Source: Saprospiraceae bacterium (lineage in GTDB: Bacteria; Bacteroidota; Bacteroidia; Chitinophagales; Saprospiraceae). Taken from it: a DNA stretch of 64,000 bases. The stretch lies in contig JALHRR010000013.1 in the NCBI GenBank assembly GCA_022841345.1, positions 1 through 64,000 of the forward strand, written 5' to 3'. The translations under genes and the position numbers were made by a program. The notes beneath the pieces are model-generated. The model was not told where the DNA came from and searched no databases. It saw only the letters and a program-made list of their open reading frames with translations. Position 1 is the first letter of the stretch. Every line of letters starts with the position of its first letter. Shown piece after piece: positions 33,965-43,318 of the stretch.

Positions 33965-35324
33965 TAAAATTTACCAATTCATATTCCGCCAGCCTTTCAA
34001 GGCAATGGATTTGTATTTGTTTACTGCAGTATGCGTAATGAGCTTATTTGTTGTGATTTTTTCATTTCAAAAAAACAAAAATCAGGACAATCAGGTAGTC
34101 ACAGAATGGTATGAATATTTTCTTGTCATGGAGAAATTTACCGAAGGATTCAGGCCTCCAGTAGCTGCGAGAACGTATGGAATCTTAGGGATTATTGGTT
34201 ACGAAACTGCCCTTACGGTATATCCGGATCAAATATCTTTTGCAAGTAAATACCTTCATCTGCCGCCAGATGAATATCCGGCTAATACCCCATTCAATGT
34301 AGATATTGCTTTAAATGCCGCTTATGCTGAGGCTGGTAAGCTACTATATTTGAATGCCAGAAAGGATTACCTGATGCAACTGCAGGATAAAGAAGAAATG
34401 ATATTTGAACAGTACAAAACATCAAATTATCAATCCGATTCCATGTCAGCAGAATACGGAAAATTGATTGCCAGAAAAATAGTTGAATGGTCATCATTAG
34501 ATTCCATTGCTCATCTGGCACAATTCAGAGTCTACAACGGAGAATTTAAAAAGTCAGAATTACCGGGTTTATGGAAAGATGATCACCATCCTCCACTATT
34601 ACCGGAATGGGGAAAATGTAAAACATTGATTCAAACGAATAATCAATATGAATCACCTTATCCACTGACTTATTCTGAGGATAGATCCAGCTTATATTCC
34701 AGGCAATTTTTGGAAGTATACTCAGTGCGCGGTCAACTGAATCAGGAAAACAGATGGATTGGGGAATTTTGGAGTGATGACTTGCATGGACTGACTTTCT
34801 CTGCAGCAAGTCGCTGGATTTCTATTGCTAATCAAGCACTTATAAAAGAAAATCTATCCCTTGATATTTCTCTGGAAACAATGCTTAAATCGGGAATTGC
34901 ATTATATGATGCGGCCATCATTTGCTGGAGAATGAAATATAAACATCTGGTACTCCGGCCTTCAACTTACATTAATTCGCTAATTGACCCAAACTGGCAT
35001 CCAGTTATAGACAATCCGCATTTTCCTGCCTATCCTTCAGGACATAGTGCATTTGGTGCTGCAGCAGCTACTGTTCTGGAAAGTATGTTGGGCCATCAAT
35101 TTGAAATGTATGATAAATCCCATATAGGAAGAAATGAATTCAATGGTAAGCCGAGATATTTTAAATCTTTCAGGGAGATGGCAAATGAAAATGCATTTTC
35201 AAGAATATTGATGGGGGTTCATACCCGTATGGATTGCGACGAAGGTCTTAGACTCGGAAACTCGATAGGCAATCAGGTCATTCAGATTGAATTAAAAAAA
35301 CAACCGTTTTTAGGCACCTTGTAA
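33939..35324 (+). CDS. PAP2 / vanadium-haloperoxidase-like protein
   Basis: 461 residues from ATG at 33939 (a second ATG at 33951 is possible). A hydrophobic segment at about residues 23-42 suggests a membrane anchor. The active site has PSGHS (FPAYPSGHSAFGAAA) and a later His in MGVHTRMDCDEGLRLG, as in the PAP2-type phosphatase and vanadium haloperoxidase superfamily. Long N-terminal helices without the typical PAP2 membrane bundle favour the soluble haloperoxidase-like branch. Its start lies within the kinase gene, so it is a likely functional partner or target of the two-component system. Confidence 0.82.
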   Translation: MNRIMSQFNKIYQFIFRQPFKAMDLYLFTAVCVMSLFVVIFSFQKNKNQDNQVVTEWYEYFLVMEKFTEGFRPPVAARTYGILGIIGYETALTVYPDQISFASKYLHLPPDEYPANTPFNVDIALNAAYAEAGKLLYLNARKDYLMQLQDKEEMIFEQYKTSNYQSDSMSAEYGKLIARKIVEWSSLDSIAHLAQFRVYNGEFKKSELPGLWKDDHHPPLLPEWGKCKTLIQTNNQYESPYPLTYSEDRSSLYSRQFLEVYSVRGQLNQENRWIGEFWSDDLHGLTFSAASRWISIANQALIKENLSLDISLETMLKSGIALYDAAIICWRMKYKHLVLRPSTYINSLIDPNWHPVIDNPHFPAYPSGHSAFGAAAATVLESMLGHQFEMYDKSHIGRNEFNGKPRYFKSFREMANENAFSRILMGVHTRMDCDEGLRLGNSIGNQVIQIELKKQPFLGTL

Positions 35325-35352
35325 GTCAGAAGTCTGAAGTTAGAAGTTAGAA
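35325..35352. repeat. Seven-base tandem repeat
   Basis: Four near-identical heptamers, GTCAGAA, GTCTGAA, GTTAGAA, GTTAGAA, directly after the stop of the preceding gene. Such GTCTGAAGTTAGAAG tracts are frequent between Bacteroidota genes by my recollection; the function is unknown. Confidence 0.7.
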
Positions 35353-35395
35353 CTTAGTAATCAAGAAGACAGCCAAATTAGCTGAATAGAGCCTC

Positions 35396-35467
35396 TCAAT
35401 CCTATCAATCCTATCAATCTTATCAATCTTATCAATCTCATCAATCTTATCAATCTCATCAATCTCC
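35396..35467. repeat. Nine-base tandem repeat, eight units
   Basis: Eight consecutive units of TCAATCYYM (TCAATCCTA, TCAATCTTA, TCAATCTCA and variants) without spacers, followed by related degenerate copies (CAATCCTGTAAATCCTATC) to about 35490. A simple tandem array, not a CRISPR. It sits downstream of both flanking genes (convergent ends at 35324 and 35495). Confidence 0.85.
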
Positions 35468-35494
35468 TCACAATCCTGTAAATCCTATCTGTCC

Positions 35495-36163
35495 TTAATT
35501 TAAATTTGCATTCTTAAACCTGGGAATGGAGAGTGTTTTTGAGGTGAATATTAATACCTGTATTATCAATCCCAGTCCAATCAGTAATGCCAGTTCAAAC
35601 TGTGTAAGAATCTCATTTCCGGCAACAATTTTTTGCGATTGCTCATTTAAGATACCTCCTTCTGAAATCTGAATATCTGATAATTGTTTTAGATTTCCTG
35701 CAACACTAAGAAATTCATTGTTAAGTGATAATAAAATTCCTGAACTGAGTGACTTAGACTCCAATTGTGCAAAATATTGACTCTCCAAATCAGAAAGGGA
35801 GCTTATATTATTCTCAAATTCCTGATATACCTCATCTTCCTTTTCAGTTAATCTTGTCAATTTATAATTGTCCATTAATACTGAAATATCCTCATTAAAA
35901 CCAGTTATTTGGGTTTTCATGGTAGATATATCTTCAGAGACTGAACAATTGTCCAGCATTTGCTTTTTTAGATACAGCAATTCTGAGAGCTTATATATAT
36001 AACTTTCAACAACCAATCTATCTTCATACACTGTGGCAAATGATCTTGCCAGGCTATGAACATCATGATAATCCATTCTATTTTTGATCAATACGACAAG
36101 AAACACAATACCCAAAATAATAGCCGCTCTTCGCTTGCGCGAAATACTGAATACCCAATTCAT
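35495..36163 (-). CDS. Membrane protein with periplasmic four-helix-bundle-like domain
   Basis: 222 residues. Two membrane segments (about 12-28, RAAIILGIVFLVVLI, and 190-210, FELALLIGLGLIIQVLIFT) enclose about 160 residues of heptad-like helices (VESYIYKLSELLYLKKQML, MKTQITGFNEDISVLMDNY, EVYQEFENNISSLSDLESQY). This matches the 4HB_MCP sensor layout, but no HAMP, kinase or signalling domain follows. It may be an orphan ligand-binding or scaffold protein. The function is unknown. Confidence 0.6.
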   Translation of the reverse strand: MNWVFSISRKRRAAIILGIVFLVVLIKNRMDYHDVHSLARSFATVYEDRLVVESYIYKLSELLYLKKQMLDNCSVSEDISTMKTQITGFNEDISVLMDNYKLTRLTEKEDEVYQEFENNISSLSDLESQYFAQLESKSLSSGILLSLNNEFLSVAGNLKQLSDIQISEGGILNEQSQKIVAGNEILTQFELALLIGLGLIIQVLIFTSKTLSIPRFKNANLN

Positions 36164-36472
36164 AGGATTTAAATTTAGCTAAATTATTAAAAAATAGAGA
36201 TGTACTTGTTCTATTCAATCAGATATGAAGTTAATGTTAATTGTTGACATTAGCAACATAACAAACAATACCCTTGCTTTGGTTCTGATTAAGTACTGAA
36301 AATCAATAAATTATTCACCTGTGAATGTGTTGTGCCTTTAAAGAGACTTGACGTAATGCATTAAGTCCCTTGCTTTAGCGACTCTCAGACTGATTTTGTG
36401 CACTTTAGTGCCATTCGACCGCCTGGTTGTTTTCATTACACATTTCTCCCACCAAATTTCAATTTTACACCT
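36164..36472. other. Intergenic region, no feature found
   Basis: 309 bases between two minus-strand genes. No consensus promoter box in the right orientation and no strong hairpin are visible. It should hold the promoter of the 35495-36163 gene and the end of the P-type ATPase transcript. Confidence 0.5.
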
Positions 36473-38989
36473 TCAATTATTCTGCTTCCTCCTTCCCCAC
36501 TTGTAAACTTCAAACCACATTACAGAGCAGAATGCAATCAATGTAACAATACCCCAATCCTGCAATGAAATACTGATCAGTCCAAAGAAATCAGAAATCC
36601 CCGGGAGATAAACCATTGCTATTAATAGAAGAAGCGTCAGACTCAGCATTCCGTTCAATAATGAATTATGATACTTAAGGCTCTTCAGTATTGAGTAGTA
36701 AAATGAACGGTTCACAAGCGTTAAAAAAATATTTGAAATCACAAGAGTTGAAAAAACAATAGTTCTGGTATACGCTTCATCAGGTTTACCAAACAAACTC
36801 CACTGATAAGCAAAAAGCAATCCGGCTGTTATCACCAGACCTTGTAAAATACTAATAGACAAATCCTTCCACCTTAAAAAAGATGCGCTGGATGTTCGCG
36901 GAGCTTTAGACATGGCATTTGGCTCCAGAGGTTCATTTTCATATACAATGGAACAAGTAGGGCCCATGATCAATTCAAGGAAAATTACGTGCACCGGTGA
37001 GAAAATGAATGGAAATATCCATTGCAAAACCAGTGGCAATGCTACAATCAAAATGATAGGTATGTGAATCGAAATGATATACTGAATAGCCTTTTTTAGG
37101 TTGGTATAAATTCTTCTGCCCATAGCAGTTGCATCGATCATTTTTGCAAGATCATCATCGGTAAGGATCATTGAAGCAGCCCGCTTAGCAGTTTCTGATC
37201 CCCGCTTGCCCATTGCTATGCCAATATGGGCCGCTTTCAGGGCAGGGCCATCATTGACTCCATCTCCAGTCATTGCGACAATTTCTCCAAGTTCTTTCAG
37301 TCTGTTGATTACCCGTAATTTAGCCTCAGGAAACATTCTGGTAAACAAAGTATTTCTTTGAATGGCAGAATCAAATGTGACATCATTCATTTTCATTAAA
37401 TCATTTCCTTCAATCACTTTATCTGCATCATGAATTCCAGCCGATTCTGCAATCGCCAGAGTAGTGAGGGAGTTATCACCGGTGATTATTTTCACCTTTA
37501 ATCCTGCCTTATAGAAATGTTCAAAAACTTGATTGATTTCCTTTTTCGGCGGATCTATAAATCCTACCAGCCCTATGAATTCAAACTTTAAATCTTCCTG
37601 GTTTTCAGGAAATGTTCCGCTGTAAATACTTCTGGAAACTCCCAGCACCCGCAAACCTTCTGATGAAAATTGTTCTACCAGTTTCATCACATTAAGTGAT
37701 TCCATATTTGTTAACTGGCAGTGTTTCAAAATAGCTTCAGGCGCTCCTTTGCAAGCAATCACCGGTGGCTCCTCCCCTTTTTGAAAGATATGCGTCATCA
37801 TAGGGGGTTGACCTGACAAAGGATATTCATGAATCATTCTGTAATAAGGCCGTTCATCCGCCTCTATGCACTTTGCATAAGCAGCATGGAGAGCAATTTC
37901 CATAGGATCAAAAGGAACCGGCTCACTTGCCCACATGGCATATCGCAGTAATTGATCAGCCTTAGAGGAATCTTCCAAAGGATATTCCAGAACCTGCGAA
38001 CCTTCCTGAAGGTACAGCGATTTCAGTTCCATTCTGTTTTCGGTAATGGTTCCGGTTTTATCAAGACATAATACTGTAGCTGCACCCAATGCTTCTACTG
38101 TTTGGGTCTGCTTAACTATAATCCCCATTTTCATCAACCTCCAAGCTCCAAGTGCCATAAATGTTGTAAAAGCGACAGGGATTTCTTCAGGAAGTACTGA
38201 CATTGCGATTGTAAGTCCTCTCAAAAGACTGGCTACTATATCCCGGCTTTCGATATAGCTTATCACCAGAATCACCAGGAATATCATGGCACCAATGATA
38301 GCCATGTTCTTGACAAATTTATTGATTTGCTGATGTAATGGTGAAGTTTGTTTGGCAACTTCATCAATTGATTTTCCAATTTTATTCAACTTGGTATCCT
38401 TTCCAATGGCGGTAACTTTCATCACACACAAGCCGGATGAAACCAAAGTTCCATGAAACACTTCTTCAGGGTTTTGTTCTGAAACCTGCTTAAAAACTGA
38501 AAAGCTCTCCCCCGTCAAAATTGATTCATTGACAGAAAAATCATTAGAATATATAATAATTCCATCAGCTGGAATCAATTGTCCCTCTGAACATTCGACC
38601 AAATCATCCACCACAATATCCTGAGTTGGCAAAATCTGAAGGGAATTATTTCTAATGACAGAAGCATTGGGCTCGTTATAAGCTTTCAGGGCGTCCAGGG
38701 CCTTTTGGCTTCGGGAATCCTGATAAAGAGAAATGCCGGATACCACCAAAATTGCACCCAGTAAGAAAAATCCTTCCCCGAATTCTCCTGCCAGAAAATA
38801 AATGATCGTACAAGCCAAAAGCAGCAGAAACATGGGTTCCATCACCACTGTCTTCAAAGTTTCCAGCCAGGTATTCTTTGAACTTAATACGGCTTCATTT
38901 CTTCCGTGTAAGTCTAAGCTGGCTGTTACATCTTCATCGCTTAGACCAGAAAAAGGATATGGATTTTCCAATGGAGTAATTTCTAACAT
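36473..38989 (-). CDS. Cation-transporting P-type ATPase (P2, Ca2+/Mg2+-type)
   Basis: 838 residues. Actuator motif ILTGES, phosphorylation site Asp310 in DKTGTITEN, nucleotide site KGAPEAILK and hinge MTGDGVNDGPALKAA are all intact. An N-terminal cation-ATPase domain (SLDLHGRNEAVLSSK) and a C-terminal transmembrane group (DLSISILQGLVITAGLLFAY) show the P2 layout, as in bacterial Ca2+-transporting ATPases. The M4 motif is LPEEIPVAF, consistent with a P2A-type calcium pump. It exports or imports a divalent cation at the inner membrane. It lies 26 bases after the DUF2339 gene, in the same transcript direction. Confidence 0.93.
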   Translation of the reverse strand: MLEITPLENPYPFSGLSDEDVTASLDLHGRNEAVLSSKNTWLETLKTVVMEPMFLLLLACTIIYFLAGEFGEGFFLLGAILVVSGISLYQDSRSQKALDALKAYNEPNASVIRNNSLQILPTQDIVVDDLVECSEGQLIPADGIIIYSNDFSVNESILTGESFSVFKQVSEQNPEEVFHGTLVSSGLCVMKVTAIGKDTKLNKIGKSIDEVAKQTSPLHQQINKFVKNMAIIGAMIFLVILVISYIESRDIVASLLRGLTIAMSVLPEEIPVAFTTFMALGAWRLMKMGIIVKQTQTVEALGAATVLCLDKTGTITENRMELKSLYLQEGSQVLEYPLEDSSKADQLLRYAMWASEPVPFDPMEIALHAAYAKCIEADERPYYRMIHEYPLSGQPPMMTHIFQKGEEPPVIACKGAPEAILKHCQLTNMESLNVMKLVEQFSSEGLRVLGVSRSIYSGTFPENQEDLKFEFIGLVGFIDPPKKEINQVFEHFYKAGLKVKIITGDNSLTTLAIAESAGIHDADKVIEGNDLMKMNDVTFDSAIQRNTLFTRMFPEAKLRVINRLKELGEIVAMTGDGVNDGPALKAAHIGIAMGKRGSETAKRAASMILTDDDLAKMIDATAMGRRIYTNLKKAIQYIISIHIPIILIVALPLVLQWIFPFIFSPVHVIFLELIMGPTCSIVYENEPLEPNAMSKAPRTSSASFLRWKDLSISILQGLVITAGLLFAYQWSLFGKPDEAYTRTIVFSTLVISNIFLTLVNRSFYYSILKSLKYHNSLLNGMLSLTLLLLIAMVYLPGISDFFGLISISLQDWGIVTLIAFCSVMWFEVYKWGRRKQNN

Positions 38990-39015
38990 AGAGTTTATAA
39001 TACTGACACATAAAT

Positions 39016-41382
39016 CTACTTCTTCTCATCTTCATCCTGCATCAGATGTTTGTACTTGTTATATAAGAATGAAATAATCAACAGAAGTATACCCAGAGAA
39101 ACAAATACAACGGTTTTTGAAATCGTATTCAAATGGCTGATATCATAGAAAAACAGCTTCAATAATGTAATCGAAAACAAAACAATGGCAGTAACTCTCA
39201 AGTGTTGCTTTCGCCAATAAATTCCAATCCCTACCATTCCGACCGCAAAAATTCCCCAGAAAATGCTCAAGCCCAGCTTGTGAAAATCTTCAAATCCATA
39301 CACATCCATCCAATGATACAACTCGCTGCTTAGGATTGCGAAAAAGTACAATGCCACACTTATATCAAATATTTTATTAATCTTAAATGAATTAAAAGCT
39401 GCTTTGAGCGTGAGCCAGGCAGATAAAAGCATCAATCCTGCAGCTGATATAGCAATATATCGTATCAGGAGATAAAATATTCCGGCGTTGTTTGTTTCCG
39501 GAGTACGACCCAAATAAATATCTCTCAATTCACTTATTTCATACAAACCTCCTATCAGGAATATAAAAAGAACAATGGCAGAGAGAATGAGATGAATTTT
39601 GCCAAGCAATGGAATCTTCCAAATTCTCACATTCAAAATCCCCACTGTACTTACGAAAATCATCGTATAAATTATCAGCCACAGTGATTTGAAATTTTTA
39701 TAATCCCATTGATAAGTAATGTTTTCAAATCCCTGAACTGAATCGTACTCGCTGACCCTGGATAATTGGAATTTTGTCTCCCAATAATAAATGATTTCAT
39801 TAAAACCAGACATATACAATATAAGTACAGCCAGAACCATAAGTACCGATATAATAGTCTTACGGGCTATCGGACGTTCATGATTCCCGGGCTCCATTGA
39901 TTGCAAATTTTGCTGAAAGCCCATATAACCGAGAGCAATGGCACACAATACTGAGGATAGAAAATGGATATTAAAGAAGGATCTGAATGAATTTTCAATC
40001 GCAGCATAGCTGTCATAGGCTGACTCCCAATCCTGAAACAAACTCAATACTGACAATATTGTCAATGCAAAAGATAAGTTAACGAAGGAATTGATCGAAT
40101 TCTTAGTGCCGATCCAAAATAAGATAAGTGCTTCTCCCATCCATATCAATGTCACCCAATTTCCATCCCAATATACGGGAATTGCCAGTGTGATAAAGAG
40201 CAGTGATAAACCCGTAGTCAAATACAATATTTTCCGATCTGAATTCTCCTGCCTGTAAATCAGAAAACTCACGAAGCCATGAATTAATGCATTAAATGCA
40301 GTAAAAAAAGCCAATGTGATTCTGGAAAAATCTCTTTCCTGCAAAATATCCATCCCAATTCCATAAAAAATAAAAACATTCAAAAACAGAAATATGACAT
40401 CTTCTATTCTAAATTGCTCTTTCCTGATGATTTTATAAAAAAGGAATGTGGCATAAAAAATTGTAAAAAATATTGACAAAAATATGGGGCCTGTACTGGA
40501 TAGTAATTCATCACCCGATGCATAAAAATACCAGCCAAGGAAAATAAACCAACTGAGTATAAAGGATGAATAATACAGTGGTCTCCAATATCTGTTGATG
40601 GCAACAAACAAGATTCCGGCATTAATAATGGTCATGTAGGTAAATAAGGACACGGCTAATCCTTTGCCATCATCCAATAGAAATGGTATAGCATATGCTC
40701 CCACCAAACCCATCTGTGCAATTATCTGCCTATCGTATCTTAAAGCTGAAAATACTGTGCCTATGGTGATGGCAACCATTAATCCAAAAGCCGGAATTTT
40801 ACCAAATAATGCATAAAAATCATATGCAACAAAAGTCACAAAATAAAATCCAGCCATTGCTCCACTCAACAAGACCGCACTAAAATGCTGGTATTTCTTT
40901 CTTAAATATAGTGCTACGGCCAATAGTGCAGCACAAGCTCCATAACCCAGCATGATTCTGCTGAATGGAGAAATCATATCCTTGTCAATGGCATACTTCA
41001 CTCCTATTGCAATACCTATAACAAGAACGGAAATCCCGATCACGCTAATCAGGTTTTCCCCTATGAATCGCTCCATTTCAGATTTGCTTTGGGCTGATCG
41101 CGGAATTTTAGATACAGGTCTTACTTTGCCTTGTGTAACTTTAGAAGCAAGCGGTGGAGTGTTTTTTAATTCTAAAGATTCCGCAGAAACAACAGAAGTA
41201 TCTGCTTCAGAGGTTTGTACAATACGGGAGGGGTCTTCTGCCGGAATTTTAGATTGAAGCAATTCAATTTGTTGTTCGATTTTCAGGATTTCCCTTCCCA
41301 GAAAGTTTTGTCTTTTTTTGATTAGATCCAGTTCCTGAAGAAGCAGCTGGATTTTCCTGGCAAATTCGCTCATAGCATTCAC
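39016..41382 (-). CDS. DUF2339 multi-pass membrane protein
   Basis: 788 residues. A coiled-coil N-terminus (about 5-47) and a charged linker are followed by more than 20 hydrophobic segments. FIGENLISVIGISVLVIGIA and the later ALILFWIGTKNS are typical of DUF2339 proteins. The family is thought to be a large membrane-embedded structure of unknown function. It is encoded just upstream of the P-type ATPase, so the two may be co-regulated. Confidence 0.85.
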   Translation of the reverse strand: MNAMSEFARKIQLLLQELDLIKKRQNFLGREILKIEQQIELLQSKIPAEDPSRIVQTSEADTSVVSAESLELKNTPPLASKVTQGKVRPVSKIPRSAQSKSEMERFIGENLISVIGISVLVIGIAIGVKYAIDKDMISPFSRIMLGYGACAALLAVALYLRKKYQHFSAVLLSGAMAGFYFVTFVAYDFYALFGKIPAFGLMVAITIGTVFSALRYDRQIIAQMGLVGAYAIPFLLDDGKGLAVSLFTYMTIINAGILFVAINRYWRPLYYSSFILSWFIFLGWYFYASGDELLSSTGPIFLSIFFTIFYATFLFYKIIRKEQFRIEDVIFLFLNVFIFYGIGMDILQERDFSRITLAFFTAFNALIHGFVSFLIYRQENSDRKILYLTTGLSLLFITLAIPVYWDGNWVTLIWMGEALILFWIGTKNSINSFVNLSFALTILSVLSLFQDWESAYDSYAAIENSFRSFFNIHFLSSVLCAIALGYMGFQQNLQSMEPGNHERPIARKTIISVLMVLAVLILYMSGFNEIIYYWETKFQLSRVSEYDSVQGFENITYQWDYKNFKSLWLIIYTMIFVSTVGILNVRIWKIPLLGKIHLILSAIVLFIFLIGGLYEISELRDIYLGRTPETNNAGIFYLLIRYIAISAAGLMLLSAWLTLKAAFNSFKINKIFDISVALYFFAILSSELYHWMDVYGFEDFHKLGLSIFWGIFAVGMVGIGIYWRKQHLRVTAIVLFSITLLKLFFYDISHLNTISKTVVFVSLGILLLIISFLYNKYKHLMQDEDEKK

Positions 41383-41540
41383 TTAGACATTTGATAAAAG
41401 CTTATTCAATGGGCTGTTTACAGGGAATTGCCATTACACCTGAATTCTCACACTCGTTCCTGAAGCCTGATTGTAAATGTAATATTTAAACTGAAATATT
41501 AATGATGTAATTGAATTGCAAAAAACGATGGTTATGCTTA

Positions 41541-42995
41541 TCAAAATATTTGTCCCATACCTGAATTCAAAGACTTTTCCTTTAATTTCTCATGCATCCG
41601 ATAGTACAATTTTGGGACATGTGACTTCAGCTGCTCAACAAGATGCAAAATTCGATTTATTCGACCTGCTTCCAAAATTGTCGAATCCAGCCAGGCATCC
41701 ATTTGTGCAAGCATTGATTTTTCCTTGAGATATCCCTCCTTGAAAGATGCGACCAGATAACACCAATGGATAGTCGGGATATAGTTGGGTTGATCCTGAT
41801 TCTTTCTTTCAAGTTCCAGAATATGGTTTTGGTGAATGAGTTGAATAACTTTCGTGTATTTGTTCTGGATTAGCAGGGTTTCCAGATAACTGATGAAAAA
41901 TAAGTGCCAGCGATTTTCAATGATCTCCTTTTTGTATGCTTTAAAAAATGTACCTGCGTAATTTTCTGCAGATTTATACTGTTGATTGGCATTAAGGCAT
42001 AAAAGGTAGAAAGAGACAAAACCTATTTTATTGTACATATTCTGTGTCTCCTTCATAGCAGGATATGCAGCTTTCATAAGCTGCAGCGCCTCTGAATTCT
42101 TTTGTCTGCGCAAGAGAACCGCTGCAAGATTATTGACATAGTAAATGTAATCATGGTTTTTCCATCGCAGGGAGAGATAACCGTAATAGATGGCTTTGTC
42201 AAATTCCTTGAATTTCGAATGGATAAGCAGTCTGTTGGCATAGTAATTACTCAAAATTCGCTTGCTATAGAAATCTCCTTCCTGAAAAATATGATCCATA
42301 TGGTCAAATTTCTCCAGTAAGCGATCAAATTTTCTATAGTTTAATCCTATAAAAGTGAGCCGCAATAAGGCAGTATACCTGTTAAGACCATCAATTTGTT
42401 CATTATAAAATACATCCTCCAGCCATTGTTCCCATTGAAGCGATTCTACATCATGCTGAGCATATTGTGACACAATGTCCTTTGTGGCAGTATGCATTTT
42501 TTCATCAACTTCCTGTGACAATTTGTAAGATGAAGCATAATTTGAAATGAATTGGTCAGCAACCTGATGATCCTTGTATCTCAGCCTGATCAATAAAAAC
42601 TGGCGATAAGTACGAACCAGTTCATAAAATTTACAAAAGAAAAACCCGGGTTTGCGGTACCGCCGAATACTGGATAGTAGTTTCTTTTCATCATCAGGAG
42701 CGATACTATCCGTCATGATTTTGCGCTCCATATCATTCATCCAAACTAATTTCTCATCGACGTCTATGGCCCTCAGTCGCTCTTCAATCCAGTTTTTGAG
42801 ATGAGAATATTTTCGCTTATCTATCGATTCATCCCAGGGCACACTAGATTCAATATGCTTCCCATGTTCATGCAGCGTATTCAATATTTGCAATCTATCC
42901 TGATCAGCGAATTGCTGGGAATGTAAGAGATAGTAAGTCTCATGAGGGAGAAGGCTTTTGCTGAATTGGTCGAATGCATGTAGTTTTGGTCGCAT
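41541..42995 (-). CDS. Helical-repeat hypothetical protein
   Basis: 484 residues, no signal peptide or membrane segment. Long amphipathic helices with TPR-like spacing run over about 210-400 (FDKAIYYGYLSLRWKNHDY, EALQLMKAAYPAMKETQNMYNKI, SAENYAGTFFKAYKKEIIEN). The N-terminal third is rich in charged helices. I do not recognise a family. It probably is a cytoplasmic protein-interaction scaffold. Confidence 0.55.
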   Translation of the reverse strand: MRPKLHAFDQFSKSLLPHETYYLLHSQQFADQDRLQILNTLHEHGKHIESSVPWDESIDKRKYSHLKNWIEERLRAIDVDEKLVWMNDMERKIMTDSIAPDDEKKLLSSIRRYRKPGFFFCKFYELVRTYRQFLLIRLRYKDHQVADQFISNYASSYKLSQEVDEKMHTATKDIVSQYAQHDVESLQWEQWLEDVFYNEQIDGLNRYTALLRLTFIGLNYRKFDRLLEKFDHMDHIFQEGDFYSKRILSNYYANRLLIHSKFKEFDKAIYYGYLSLRWKNHDYIYYVNNLAAVLLRRQKNSEALQLMKAAYPAMKETQNMYNKIGFVSFYLLCLNANQQYKSAENYAGTFFKAYKKEIIENRWHLFFISYLETLLIQNKYTKVIQLIHQNHILELERKNQDQPNYIPTIHWCYLVASFKEGYLKEKSMLAQMDAWLDSTILEAGRINRILHLVEQLKSHVPKLYYRMHEKLKEKSLNSGMGQIF

Positions 42996-43318
42996 AATCT
43001 TTGGCTATTAGCTTTTGGCTGTTAGCGAACAGCCGGTTTGAGTGCTTAGTTGTGAGTTTGATGGCTTCTTGCTTCTGGCATCTAGCTTCTGGCAAACAGC
43101 CAGTTTGAGTGATGGGTTATGAGTGAGATCCTTTTTACTTTTCGCGAGGTGCCGCTTCGCTCTACTACGCGATCCTTCGGATTCCTTTTTCCTTTTCGCG
43201 AGGTGCCGCTTCGCTCTACTGCGCGATCCTTCGGATTCCTTTTTCCTCTTTCCTTTTCGCGAGGTGCCGCTTCGCCTACTACGCGATCCTTCGGATTCCT
43301 TTTTCCTTTTTCAAACAG
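42996..43318. repeat. Intergenic region with three-copy GC-richer tandem repeat
   Basis: A roughly 50-base unit, TTCGCGAGGTGCCGCTTCGC...CGCGATCCTTCGGATTCC..., occurs three times starting at 43141, 43195 and 43256 (periods 54 and 61 bases); copies differ by one or two bases and a short insertion. Each unit contains TCGCG ... CGCGA, able to form a long-loop hairpin, and CCTTCGG. Before it (43005-43120) are two related copies of GGC...AACAGCC(A/G)GTTTGAGTG. The block is much richer in GC than the neighbours. A minus-strand gene ends at its right side. Confidence 0.85.

Noticed and set aside
35396-35467. CRISPR array
   Set aside because: The units are only nine bases with no spacers and no cas genes nearby; it is a simple tandem repeat.
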